Shown: positions 12,101-18,663 of the stretch, piece by piece
Layout of the letters: every line of letters begins with the position of its first letter
Numbering within the stretch: the first letter of the stretch is position 1
IMG/VR virus record: IMGVR_UViG_3300008448_000352
Location: 1-33,108 of that record
Direction: 5' to 3' (one strand)
Length of the DNA: 33,108 bases
Source of the DNA: a virus
Notes under the pieces: model-generated
Seen by the model: only the letters and a program-made list of their open reading frames with translations
Databases searched by the model: none
What the model was told of the DNA's origin: nothing
Position numbers and translations under genes: made by a program

Positions 12101-14902
12101 AACCTACCTAAGGCTACTGGTTTAACAAGTATTGAACATGCCGAGGTATCAGCGTACTTTGCTAAGTTAAAAGAAGGTATCAAACCTACTGCGGCAGAAA
12201 GATCTAGAGTAAATGAATTACTTGCAAAGAAAACTAGAGATGGTTTATCTGCAGAAGATAAAAAGACTTTATACGAAAAGTATGATGAGTTAGCAGAAAT
12301 TCAAGAGTCTCTCCCTACAGATTATTATTTGGACGTAATGAACAACTACATGAGTCTTGTAGATTTGGAATACGTTAAAGATAATTTCGGATTTAAGGAT
12401 ATAGATGTTTCTACTGCGAAAGACGTATTGACTGAAGAGTTCTATAATGATGTTATATCAACTAATCCGGAATTCAAAGATTGGTTTGATGCTAACCACA
12501 CAATGCGTAAAGCATTTAACAAGGAAGGTGAAGAGTATATTAAAATAGAAAGAGTAAAGGCGTGGAGTGTCGTTAGACCGAAGGACCCTAGTTATTTAGA
12601 GTTACATGAGTTTGTTAACTCAGATGGAGTTTTAGAAACTATCCCATCAATACCTAATATGACTTACTATAAGAGAGAGGTTAAGGATGAATATATAAAT
12701 CCTGAGGTAACACTACTCGAAGCACTAGAGATGGGTGATATTACATTAGCAACAGTAGATGCAAAAGGTCAACCCTTACCAAGACTTGATGTAGCCGATA
12801 AGAGATTTATTAATGAAGACTACTTTAAAATAAAAGAGAGTGATCCTGCATTATTTGCTGCGGTAAATGCGTTAATGAAATGGCATCTTACTTTCCAAAA
12901 AGGAAATCCTGCGCCATCTCGTTTAGGACTTGACATACCTAGATTTATGAAAGAAGGTCACGAGTCAAGACTTACAACGTTTAGCGTAGAAGGTAGAGTA
13001 GAAAATCCTATTAGTAGTTGGGTAAAAAGAATGAGAGCATTCTTTACTGCACCTGCACCAGATGACTATGATCGTGGATTTAACTATAAGGACCAGGAGA
13101 CATTAGTTAAAGGAGATTTATTTGATGATCAGTTTGCAGGAATTCCTGTAACCGGTTTATCTAAGTTAGATTATAAAGATGTATCTCTTGATTTAACTCA
13201 GGGTATCTTGCGTTACGGAATGTCTACAGAAAAACAAAGAGCATTAATTGCAATGAATCCTGTAGCAAGAGCATTGCAACATGTTGTTCGCGAAAACACA
13301 CCGAGGGCAGTTGTTGACATAACAGAGTTAAACAAACGCATGCAAAGTAATAACTCTATTGGTAAGGCTTATCATACAATTAAAGCAATACGTAAGGGTG
13401 AGATATCCGTAAGAGAAAAAGCAATTAGTAACTTTATAGAAAGAGAATTTGAAGGTAAGTTAAACACAGGGGTAATCGGTGGTGATGCAGATAATAAGTG
13501 GGTTCACAAATTTGTAAATAACATTATGAAGGCATCGGCCTTTGGTTACTTTGCTTTGAACCTTCCGTCTTCTATTAAGAACTCTATGGACTTGCGTAGA
13601 CAATCTTTGCTTCAAGCAGCCGGAGGTAAATACTTTAACCACGTTAACTACTCTAAGGGAGTACTGTGGTCTAATAAAGTAACCTGGGAAATCAGTGCGG
13701 AGATATATAAGTTTGGACCTAAGTCTCATGATACTCAGTTAGTTGAACTATTCGATGCGATGCAAGGTCGTTTCGAAGATAAGTTTGCGGAGCATGGTTC
13801 TAGATCATTTAGTAAAGATGCATTAGGTAGTCTATCATGGATGACCAGCTTTAGAAAATGGATGGAGTTAAACTCAACCCTATCTATTTTCGGAGCAATG
13901 ATGTATCATGAAAAATCAGTAGACCGTGTAGTAGACGGTAAGAAAATGAGAATCTCTTACATGGATGCATGGGAAACTGTAGATGGTCAGATCAGACTTA
14001 AAGAAGGTGTAGACCCGGCATGGGGTATAGGAGGTGTTAAGTTTAAAGCATTTAAGAATAGAGTGCAGGGCGTAACAAATAACCTTGCCGGTTCTTTTGC
14101 AAAATTTGAATACTCAGAAGCAGATAGATATATAGCATTCCGTTTTGCTACAGCATTCAAACGTTGGTTCCTACGCATGTTCATGAACAGATGGCAACAC
14201 AGAGGTTCAATCTGGAAAGGTACTGCACGATCTAGATATGATGCAGCGGTAGGAGACACAGCAATGGGATTCCACTTAGAAGCATTACGCGCAGTATTTA
14301 AGATATTAAAGACTAAAGGAAACTACGTTAATTTTGTAAAGGATAGTGAGAAAGCGGCGATAATGAGTACAATTATGGACGTATTTTATGTTATGTTATT
14401 GCATATGGCAATCACAATGTTGTTTGACTTTGATGAAGACGACGAAGATAAGTTTGCTAAACTTCGTGAAAAATCAGGACCTCTTCCATTCCTTGGAGTA
14501 GCAGAAGGTCAGGATGAATTTAAACTAGGAGGATGGTTATCTAACCACGCTTTGTTATTGTCAATGCAATTAAAGAATGAATCATTACAGTGGTTACCAA
14601 TTCCAGGTTACGGTTTCCAAAACTACATGGATATGCTAAATATGAAATCGGTAGCAATGACTAATACATTCGATAACTTTAAAAAGATTAGTATTGGTCT
14701 TATTGATCATGCGGGTCACAACTTATTTGGTACCGACGATTCTAAAGCGTACTTCGATCAAAAAGAAGGACCTTATGAATGGATGCAAGAAGGTGGATCT
14801 AAAGTACTTACGTATACCGGTCGTGTATTCGGTATTACAGGTAAGGACGTAGATCCCGCACTTGGAGTAACTAGTCTAGTAAAGGGACAGAACTGGAGAT
14901 AA
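9167..14902 (+). CDS. Giant 1,911-aa protein with zincin metallopeptidase motif, probable virion cargo
   Basis: The start ATG overlaps the stop of the polymerase gene as ATGA, so the two are probably translationally coupled. Residues 173-178 read HEFAHP, an HExxH zinc site, and an acidic EEAL pair at 228-231 could supply the third ligand as in gluzincins; this is the only catalytic motif I can support. Much of residues 300-1300 is charged, Lys/Glu-rich and predicted helical from composition. Near 1734-1755 a hydrophobic stretch (DVFYVMLLHMAITMLF) is followed by an acidic DFDEDDEDK run and may be a membrane segment. Large proteins encoded beside the polymerase in crAss-like phages are ejected cargo, so a role in DNA delivery or in processing the neighbouring giant chain is plausible, but it is inference. 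The coding region itself is certain from its length. Confidence 0.85.
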   Translation: MIACPLPNSLDPLIQHAKDMGMGFNANTEVMRAFMMVNRNLEAGAEPVIPTIEEFDEIMEMTNQWTAANKNVVETNAYNGFAPSVGAFPEYQYLKKPLTLDLATQEQLKANSTLSNFANTLSANLNVPYQFITAEEAKELTRGVNVWKGQPGFFLGDTVYLIPELVTEKTVFHEFAHPLVRAIRVNNPKLFANLVSQLMATTKGIELMQAAALGYPEDLDPNDPVIMEEALVMSLTKSATDREDSAFNKFIKNLLFALRQILRKVFGEVGEKVKVDKLDANTTIDQLADMLVLNQFEINPSEISREDLAAYLTDVNTYVETMKSFSKNDLQATTNLFFEMIKKQIRLLKKNEDYKGLEAILKDAFDRPDLKEIYTNLAPYQNITIFLKNEASRIENDAEFARQHVEALIQSLLRTKYMIQRLNSSLLKISKEPNDPNNIATVFYYNNVINYWSNFVGEFQKTLTENVKRGELDEDSPIFELVSSIMGQVQNAEKYTGTIYKEGVSQILAETLEPMQQNIDDRFNRELERLTKKNAPQYVIDDLMYDYYGMKGDLLKDYLALKERVDKGETLTAAENKNWEVLKRESFIKGAYLNKEKMDYLLTGKLGDAHALNSFLEGYMYNQDPVVFGFATFVKNKMTDVFTNMQAKGNAFLKDVKPLLDKAGYNQGNPAEFGRRATFLDSRGTRNDLNVFEEQQVYSFLNPWKNYRLEMDKLNYEIEEATSLALQTGNDEGVIALKLKKQKFEREYFKMPFKQGYYDRYDIFKRGENDIVGEKAEGLRNELLARIQMLTTGINKQSDAERSDAKDDLDTLWREYRQLHSNYTVTGQLKDEEGIAIATRLREFRNASRDLYTDTLLPDLFRHSLAAYEQYLIDQNYAKGSLPYLKLRKVWIDKNTRIKISDKFYEDRQKILDAIKEIMDKLPKDIKVDADISELNEKLLQLMNPYRDEDMQPEGTAMDVGNIREIKKVQNLIEIAKQNLPKATGLTSIEHAEVSAYFAKLKEGIKPTAAERSRVNELLAKKTRDGLSAEDKKTLYEKYDELAEIQESLPTDYYLDVMNNYMSLVDLEYVKDNFGFKDIDVSTAKDVLTEEFYNDVISTNPEFKDWFDANHTMRKAFNKEGEEYIKIERVKAWSVVRPKDPSYLELHEFVNSDGVLETIPSIPNMTYYKREVKDEYINPEVTLLEALEMGDITLATVDAKGQPLPRLDVADKRFINEDYFKIKESDPALFAAVNALMKWHLTFQKGNPAPSRLGLDIPRFMKEGHESRLTTFSVEGRVENPISSWVKRMRAFFTAPAPDDYDRGFNYKDQETLVKGDLFDDQFAGIPVTGLSKLDYKDVSLDLTQGILRYGMSTEKQRALIAMNPVARALQHVVRENTPRAVVDITELNKRMQSNNSIGKAYHTIKAIRKGEISVREKAISNFIEREFEGKLNTGVIGGDADNKWVHKFVNNIMKASAFGYFALNLPSSIKNSMDLRRQSLLQAAGGKYFNHVNYSKGVLWSNKVTWEISAEIYKFGPKSHDTQLVELFDAMQGRFEDKFAEHGSRSFSKDALGSLSWMTSFRKWMELNSTLSIFGAMMYHEKSVDRVVDGKKMRISYMDAWETVDGQIRLKEGVDPAWGIGGVKFKAFKNRVQGVTNNLAGSFAKFEYSEADRYIAFRFATAFKRWFLRMFMNRWQHRGSIWKGTARSRYDAAVGDTAMGFHLEALRAVFKILKTKGNYVNFVKDSEKAAIMSTIMDVFYVMLLHMAITMLFDFDEDDEDKFAKLREKSGPLPFLGVAEGQDEFKLGGWLSNHALLLSMQLKNESLQWLPIPGYGFQNYMDMLNMKSVAMTNTFDNFKKISIGLIDHAGHNLFGTDDSKAYFDQKEGPYEWMQEGGSKVLTYTGRVFGITGKDVDPALGVTSLVKGQNWR

Positions 14903-14919
14903 TTTATTATATTTGATAT

Positions 14920-15465
14920 ATGAAAGCATACTCATACGTAGAATTAGAAAACGAGTTTAAGAGACTTGGTTACTCTTGGTCACAGTTCCACATTATTGGA
15001 GTAAGATCAAAGGCTAATGAAAAGAATAAGTTTGATGATAACATCTACTTAGTCAATGGACCTATTATGTTCCGTTATACCTGCACTACTAACCCTGGCA
15101 CACACTGGTTGAAGAACTTGTTGAACCCAAAAGGTACAGCAGTATTGAAACCAGGACAATATGTCGACACTTGGAAATTAGGCTTACATCAGGGTAAGTA
15201 CGAGGCATTAGTACAACGTAAGCCTGTTACAGTATACCGTGATGGGGATAAAGATGATACCGCTGAAGAACAAGGAAAAGAGGATACAGGTCTATTTGGT
15301 ATTAATATACACCGTGCTAACGCATCTGCTATCTCTAGCATCATTGATAAGTGGTCAGCAGGTTGTCAAGTTCTTAACAATCCAAAGGAGTTTGCGCAAT
15401 TATTAGATTACTGTAAGAAGTCTAAGAAAGATTTCTTTACTTATACCCTGTTAAGAGAGTTCTAA
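14920..15465 (+). CDS. Endolysin with YkuD-like (L,D-transpeptidase fold) active site
   Basis: This 181-aa protein has GINIHRA (H131) followed 15 residues later by SAGCQV (C149). The spacing matches the YkuD signature H-x(14-17)-[ST]-x-G-C, whose Cys is the nucleophile acting on peptidoglycan stem peptides. An upstream His (H90) and a GTHW motif (60-63) are also present. No signal peptide or membrane segment is visible, so it would need a holin to reach the cell wall, and the next gene looks like one. The ATG lies 17 bases after the previous gene, preceded by AT-rich sequence without a Shine-Dalgarno site. The family call rests on the motif; the cleavage specificity (carboxypeptidase, endopeptidase or transpeptidase-like) cannot be told from the sequence. 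A muramidase or zinc amidase is unlikely because their motifs are absent. Confidence 0.7.
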   Translation: MKAYSYVELENEFKRLGYSWSQFHIIGVRSKANEKNKFDDNIYLVNGPIMFRYTCTTNPGTHWLKNLLNPKGTAVLKPGQYVDTWKLGLHQGKYEALVQRKPVTVYRDGDKDDTAEEQGKEDTGLFGINIHRANASAISSIIDKWSAGCQVLNNPKEFAQLLDYCKKSKKDFFTYTLLREF

Positions 15466-15746
15466 TGAAGAAGTGGATACTATCTATACTAAGCAGAGAC
15501 GGAGACCAAAGTTCTAAAAGACTTGTAGGCCTGTACTGCATTGCTACAGGATCAGCCTTGGCGTGGATAGCTACGTTCTCAGATTACAAAACCCCGGAGT
15601 ACATGTATAACACCATCATGTTTATAGGCGGCGGGGTATTTGTTGGTACAATGATCGAGGGAGTATTTACTCAGAAAATGAATATACCTTTTAAATCCAA
15701 AGAAGATGCCGTTGACACCCAGCCAAATGAAGAAACTATACAGTGA
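15465..15746 (+). CDS. Holin-like two-TM membrane protein
   Basis: A 93-aa protein with a short basic N-terminus, two hydrophobic segments at about 19-37 and 48-67, and a hydrophilic acidic C-terminal tail. This size and topology suit a phage holin, which forms lesions in the inner membrane and times release of the endolysin. It starts inside the stop of the endolysin gene (TAATG) and overlaps the next gene, so the cassette endolysin-holin-spanin is compact. I assign the role from size, topology and position; I do not recognise a specific holin family by sequence. Confidence 0.65.
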   Translation: MKKWILSILSRDGDQSSKRLVGLYCIATGSALAWIATFSDYKTPEYMYNTIMFIGGGVFVGTMIEGVFTQKMNIPFKSKEDAVDTQPNEETIQ

Positions 15747-16077
15747 AATTGCTGTAATAGTTGTAATACTTATAGTAGGACTCACTATAGGTATTCTTTT
15801 GTATAAGAATAAAGTAAAAGATGTTAAGATAGAAGATCTTAAACGTCAGGCATATTCGGATTCCGTAAGAGATAGTATTATTATAGACTCTCTGGAGTTT
15901 AAAATATTACAAGATAGTTTGCATATAGTTGATATTCAACGAGTTAACCATATAAATAACATAAACAAACAAGATGATAAAGACAAAGGCTCTCGCGACA
16001 TTGTTATTGCTATTATCCCTAACGCAACTGACGAACAACGTGACCGTATATGGTCAGCTTACTCCCCAAAGAATTAA
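15727..16077 (+). CDS. Rz-like inner-membrane spanin
   Basis: I chose the ATG at 15727 because it puts a transmembrane anchor (IAVIVVILIVGLTIGILLY) right behind the short N-terminus MKKLYSE; an in-frame ATG at 15706 would add seven residues and lengthen the overlap with the holin gene. The product is 116 aa. After the anchor comes a charged, helix-prone region of the kind found in i-spanins, which span the periplasm and help fuse the two membranes in the last step of lysis. The 3' end overlaps the following ORF by 104 bases in another frame, as in Rz/Rz1 pairs. The assignment comes from topology and position, not from sequence similarity. Confidence 0.55.
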   Translation: MKKLYSEIAVIVVILIVGLTIGILLYKNKVKDVKIEDLKRQAYSDSVRDSIIIDSLEFKILQDSLHIVDIQRVNHINNINKQDDKDKGSRDIVIAIIPNATDEQRDRIWSAYSPKN

Positions 16078-16438
16078 CTGGAATGGTACCAAAGGTATCT
16101 TCTTCACAGATCAACAAGAGGAAGTCTTGCTTAAATCTATTGTGGACTATGACTACCTGCAGAAAAGTATTGCAAGAAAAGACGAAATCATCAAGACTTA
16201 TGAGCTCCGTATCCTTGATAAAGAATACGAGATCAAGAAGGCCGGTGAATACCTTACTGATGCAAACCAGAGAACAACAGATTGCTTGGATCACAATGCA
16301 AAGTTACAGTCGGACCTCCTAATGACCCGAGATTCTCTACGCACGTCTAATGGAAACTTGGGCGTTGCTAGAAGAAATAATTGGATATTCGGAGGAATCT
16401 CCGTATTTTTATTAAGTATACTTATCTTAACGAATTAA
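15974..16438 (+). CDS. Secreted spanin-like protein with signal sequence, coiled coil and C-terminal TM
   Basis: The 154-aa product has an N-terminal hydrophobic signal (LATLLLLLSL) with a plausible cleavage region around VYGQ, a central charged coiled-coil-like stretch (about residues 55-125, with EIIKTYELRILDKEYEIKKA) and a C-terminal transmembrane helix (WIFGGISVFLLSILIL). The gene begins 104 bases before the end of the Rz-like gene, in the +1 frame. This layout resembles a unimolecular spanin, tethered at one end to the inner membrane. However, the signal region contains no cysteine, so no lipobox exists and outer-membrane attachment by lipid is not supported. It could instead be a partner of the Rz-like protein or another membrane-linking lysis factor. 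The next gene starts in its stop codon (TAATG). Confidence 0.55.
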   Translation: MIKTKALATLLLLLSLTQLTNNVTVYGQLTPQRINWNGTKGIFFTDQQEEVLLKSIVDYDYLQKSIARKDEIIKTYELRILDKEYEIKKAGEYLTDANQRTTDCLDHNAKLQSDLLMTRDSLRTSNGNLGVARRNNWIFGGISVFLLSILILTN

Positions 16439-16584
16439 TGGATAATAATTATCAGTTTCTTAGAGCACAGGTTAAAGCGTTTCACCCGCAGTGGTCGGAT
16501 GAACAAGTAGATAATGAATGCAAAAAGATACTAGCCGGCGAAAGCGAGGACGCAGACGACGGTTGTTTATACTGCGGATCTTAA
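16438..16584 (+). CDS. Small 48-aa acidic protein with C-terminal CxxC
   Basis: The start ATG shares its A with the stop codon of the upstream gene (TAATG); a longer in-frame reading from 16381 would lie inside the spanin-like gene and is not needed. The product is acidic, with QWSDEQVDNECKKIL followed by an acidic linker and the ending DDGCLYCGS. The CxxC pair could bind a metal or form a disulfide, but with only two adjacent cysteines no zinc-finger class can be named. Function unknown. The coding call rests on coupling to the upstream gene and on the tight packing. Confidence 0.6.
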   Translation: MDNNYQFLRAQVKAFHPQWSDEQVDNECKKILAGESEDADDGCLYCGS

Positions 16585-16597
16585 ATAACATAATATA

Positions 16598-16930
16598 ATG
16601 GCAAAGAAGCATTTGAAAAAGGCGCAGAAAGGTGGTGGAGCAATACCAATAGGGCAAATGAAACCTAAACCTAAACAAGCGCGCCCTCAAAGCACTACAA
16701 AATACCAAGTTGTAGATGATGGTGCTCTTGGTAATAAAACAGGATGGGGTATAAAAATGAGACCTACGCCTATCTCAAGTGATTCACTTGCAAAAGAAAT
16801 AATGCAGGAGAATCTTAAACCAAAACCTTCTTCAATTTATAGACCAGGTCCAAAAAAAGATAGACTTGAAGAAATTAGAAGTAAATACCCACAGTTAAAA
16901 AAAGGTGGCTCTATTAAAAAAAAGAAATAA
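16598..16930 (+). CDS. Small basic protein with KAQ-type N-tag and GGSIKKKK C-tag (copy 1)
   Basis: A 110-aa, Lys-, Pro- and Gly-rich protein with low-complexity, probably disordered sequence. It starts MAKKHLKKAQKGG and ends LKKGGSIKKKK. The N-terminal tag recurs in the next two genes and the C-terminal tag in the third, while the middles differ (here KPKPKQARPQ and PKPSSIYRPGPKK). I recall similar short KAQ-x-G-starting proteins from crAss-like phage genomes, but I cannot name a function. High charge suggests binding to DNA or packing inside the capsid; this is inference. The gene begins 13 bases after its neighbour, with an AT-rich leader. Confidence 0.7.
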   Translation: MAKKHLKKAQKGGGAIPIGQMKPKPKQARPQSTTKYQVVDDGALGNKTGWGIKMRPTPISSDSLAKEIMQENLKPKPSSIYRPGPKKDRLEEIRSKYPQLKKGGSIKKKK

Positions 16931-16932
16931 AC

Positions 16933-17283
16933 ATGGCAAAGAAATTACCAAAAGCACAGAGAGGTATTGATCCCGGGTTTTCTCAACCTGGTAGAAGCAC
17001 TCGTCGTCCAAATGATCCAGGTATGTCTAGACCTGGTACAAATATTCCTAATAACGACCCTGGTTTTGCAAGAGGTTCTAAGAAGGATTTTATAAGAGGT
17101 GTATCAGAAGGTATAATAGATAGCGCTAAACCTAAAAGACCAGAACCTAAAACAATGGACGAGTTACTTAAGTATCTTAACGAAAACAGAACATATGAAG
17201 AGTCTATAAGACAACTAAAAAAAGGTGGTCCGGTTACAGCATTAGATCAAGTTCAACGTATGCACTCTAAAAATAAAAAATAA
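16933..17283 (+). CDS. Small basic protein with KAQ-type N-tag (copy 2)
   Basis: This 116-aa protein starts MAKKLPKAQRG and begins only two bases after the previous stop. Its first half has an internal repeat with the pattern DPGFxxPG/DPGMSRPG: DPGFSQPGRSTRRPN, DPGMSRPGTNIPNN and then DPGFARG. The second half is charged and ends LKKGGPVTALDQVQRM plus a basic tail, a diverged form of the C-terminal tag of copies 1 and 3. No membrane segment or catalytic motif is visible. Function unknown; its grouping with copies 1 and 3 is directly visible from the shared ends. Confidence 0.7.
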   Translation: MAKKLPKAQRGIDPGFSQPGRSTRRPNDPGMSRPGTNIPNNDPGFARGSKKDFIRGVSEGIIDSAKPKRPEPKTMDELLKYLNENRTYEESIRQLKKGGPVTALDQVQRMHSKNKK

Positions 17284-17287
17284 AACA

Positions 17288-17614
17288 ATGGCAAAAAAAT
17301 TAGCAAAAGCGCAATTTGGTAGAGAAGTTACCAAAAGCAGTTATAAAGTTCCTAAGTCGGACGGAAGTTATAAAAGAGTAAACTCTAAAGTTGTTAGCAA
17401 CAAAGAAGGTGATATCACAAAAGTTAAAACAAGAACTACAACTTACGGACCTACAGGGGAAAGAGAAGGTAAATTGTCGTCATATGAGAACAGAGGTACA
17501 ACAGTTAGAAAACAAAAATATTCACCTGACTCTAATAAACCTACCTCTACACGCACAAGAGTTGGAATTATCCCTGCTAAAAAAACCGGCGGTTCCATTA
17601 AAAAGAAAAAGTAA
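17288..17614 (+). CDS. Small basic protein with KAQ-type N-tag and GGSIKKKK C-tag (copy 3)
   Basis: A 108-aa protein starting MAKKLAKAQFG and ending KKTGGSIKKKK. The middle is rich in Lys, Thr, Ser and Tyr (SYKVPKSDGSYKRVNSK) with an alternating pattern that could form beta structure or remain disordered. It begins four bases after copy 2 and its stop overlaps the start of the next gene (TAATG). The GGSIKKKK ending is shared with copy 1 although the two middles do not align, so the ends look like modular tags. Function unknown; a virion-associated or nucleic-acid-binding role is a guess from charge. Confidence 0.7.
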   Translation: MAKKLAKAQFGREVTKSSYKVPKSDGSYKRVNSKVVSNKEGDITKVKTRTTTYGPTGEREGKLSSYENRGTTVRKQKYSPDSNKPTSTRTRVGIIPAKKTGGSIKKKK

Positions 17615-17757
17615 TGGCTAAAGTAAATGTAGCGAAAGGTAGCTATGCTCCCAAGGGGACTAAAGTTAGTCGCCCTGGGATAATAGCCAAAACTAAAACT
17701 AGTAGACTAAAGTCTTCTAAGAATTATAAGAAAGCATATAGAGGTCAGGGACGTTAA
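17614..17757 (+). CDS. Very small basic protein (47 aa), last gene of the plus-strand block
   Basis: The ATG overlaps the stop of copy 3 (TAATG). The product, MAKVNVAKGSYAPKG then TKVSRPGIIAKTK and ending KKAYRGQGR, is strongly basic with no hydrophobic segment. Its MAK start recalls the three preceding proteins but it lacks the full KAQ-x-G tag and the GGSIKKKK end. Its stop codon TAA overlaps the stop of the convergent minus-strand gene (shared TTAA at 17754-17757). Codons 13-22 lie in a long hairpin. It is too short for a similarity call; coupling to copy 3 and the absence of other coding sequence here support it. Confidence 0.6.
   Translation: MAKVNVAKGSYAPKGTKVSRPGIIAKTKTSRLKSSKNYKKAYRGQGR
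17650..17679. other. Imperfect 14-bp inverted repeat at the convergence point
   Basis: The arms 17650-17663 (CCCAAGGGGACTAA) and 17666-17679 (TTAGTCGCCCTGGG) pair at 12 of 14 positions around a two-base loop, or a slightly wider one if the last pair opens. It sits inside the last plus-strand gene, about 75 bases before the convergent stop codons. No T-run follows on either strand, so it is not a classical intrinsic terminator. It might slow or end transcription from either side, or act as an RNA end. Only the pairing is seen; any role is inference. Confidence 0.45.
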
Positions 17758-18137
17758 ACTCCCAAGATCTTTTTAATGTTAGGCTTGAAGTACTCAGGCC
17801 CCTTTAAGATTTTTCCATCCTCTCTGTAGATAGGTTTGCCATCGGCACCCAACTTACTCATATTAGACATGTGAATTTCTTTAAACACTTCTTCAATTTT
17901 GTTTTGAAGTCCGTGTTTAAGAATCGTTCCGTAAATAATATATAACTGATCACCGAGAGCATCAGCAATGTCCACCAAATTACTTTCGCGGACTGCTTCA
18001 ATATACTCACCGGTTTCCTCAGACAATAACGTATAACGTAGTTCACCTTGTTTAATTGAACCAACAGTTGGGATCTTAGCATCTTTCTGATCAAAGGCAA
18101 TGTGGAATTCCTCCACCATTTTTATATACTCTCTCAT
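17754..18137 (-). CDS. MazG-like nucleotide pyrophosphohydrolase
   Basis: This 127-aa protein has the all-alpha NTP pyrophosphohydrolase signature: LLSEETGEY with E40, E41 and E44, then VDIADALGDQLYIIYG with D56, D59 and D63, which together bind magnesium. Enzymes of this MazG/PRA-PH superfamily hydrolyse (d)NTPs to monophosphates and pyrophosphate; phage versions are thought to adjust nucleotide pools or alarmone levels. It is a single-domain form. It is the last gene of the minus-strand block, 13 bases after its neighbour, and its stop overlaps that of the convergent plus-strand gene. The substrate cannot be told from the sequence. Confidence 0.8.
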   Translation of the reverse strand: MREYIKMVEEFHIAFDQKDAKIPTVGSIKQGELRYTLLSEETGEYIEAVRESNLVDIADALGDQLYIIYGTILKHGLQNKIEEVFKEIHMSNMSKLGADGKPIYREDGKILKGPEYFKPNIKKILGV

Positions 18138-18150
18138 TTACAATTTACAA

Positions 18151-18663
18151 TTAATACCCGCGCTCTTCGCCGGGGGAATGATTATATTTAATCTTGTCTA
18201 TATCATTATCGCTACCATTATTAGCAGCCATTTTAACTAGACCTAACATGTCTGTGTTCTTAGTGTAGTCACTAGTCCACATAGACAATCTATCCACAGA
18301 CTTATTATAGAGTTTAGCCTTAGTATACGCCTCTTTAAGTTTACAGTGCGTCTCACCTTGTTGATTTAACATAGCTTCCAGTAAGATAAGGTAATTAATT
18401 ACATCACCAATCTTTTCGGATACCACCGTAGGATCTACAGGTTTATTCTCAGCTACTATATCTTTAATAGAAACTAAATGCTTAGTCATATAACTCCATA
18501 ACACTTCAGATGATGTGCCGTGGAGGGATAATCCCCCCGCAGCTTCATCAAAGTTTCTGAATACATTATCATCTTTAGCGTATTCTTTATGCTTAGTCAG
18601 TAAAGACTGTCGTATAAGGTCAATACGCTTTTCTACTCTCTTAGTGAAGTCTTCTCTTTTCAT
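18151..18663 (-). CDS. DUF1599/Nmad1-like protein, relative of MazG-type pyrophosphohydrolases
   Basis: The 170-aa protein contains KHKEYAKDDNVFRNFDEAAG near the N-terminus and VSEKIGDVINYLILLEAML at about 81-99. This helical E..D pattern with a conserved NxF/NF segment matches, from memory, the DUF1599/Nmad1 group within the all-alpha NTP-PPase superfamily. Those proteins are linked to nucleotide metabolism or base modification in phages. The C-terminal third (about 110-170) is charged and not recognised. It overlaps the upstream gene by ATGA and lies next to the MazG-like gene, so two related nucleotide enzymes may act together. The superfamily is likely, the exact family less sure. Confidence 0.55.
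   Translation of the reverse strand: MKREDFTKRVEKRIDLIRQSLLTKHKEYAKDDNVFRNFDEAAGGLSLHGTSSEVLWSYMTKHLVSIKDIVAENKPVDPTVVSEKIGDVINYLILLEAMLNQQGETHCKLKEAYTKAKLYNKSVDRLSMWTSDYTKNTDMLGLVKMAANNGSDNDIDKIKYNHSPGEERGY

Noticed and set aside
14908-14915. TATATTTG before the endolysin gene as a promoter
   Set aside because: It ends only four bases before the ATG, so a start about seven bases downstream would fall in the start codon; no -33 element was seen.
16050-16322. 90-aa plus-strand open frame overlapping the spanin-like gene
   Set aside because: The alternative frame with a signal, coiled coil and TM is far better supported; this one is low-complexity and basic with no motif.
16390-16410. CGGAG-GAAT-CTCCG hairpin followed by TATTTTT, as a terminator
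   Set aside because: The stem has five pairs only and lies inside the TM-coding end of the spanin-like gene, in the middle of a coupled cassette; at most a weak pause site.
16895-16930. Runs of A at the end of the first small basic gene as a frameshift site
   Set aside because: The A-runs encode the Lys tag, the next gene has its own ATG two bases after the stop, and no fused product is suggested.
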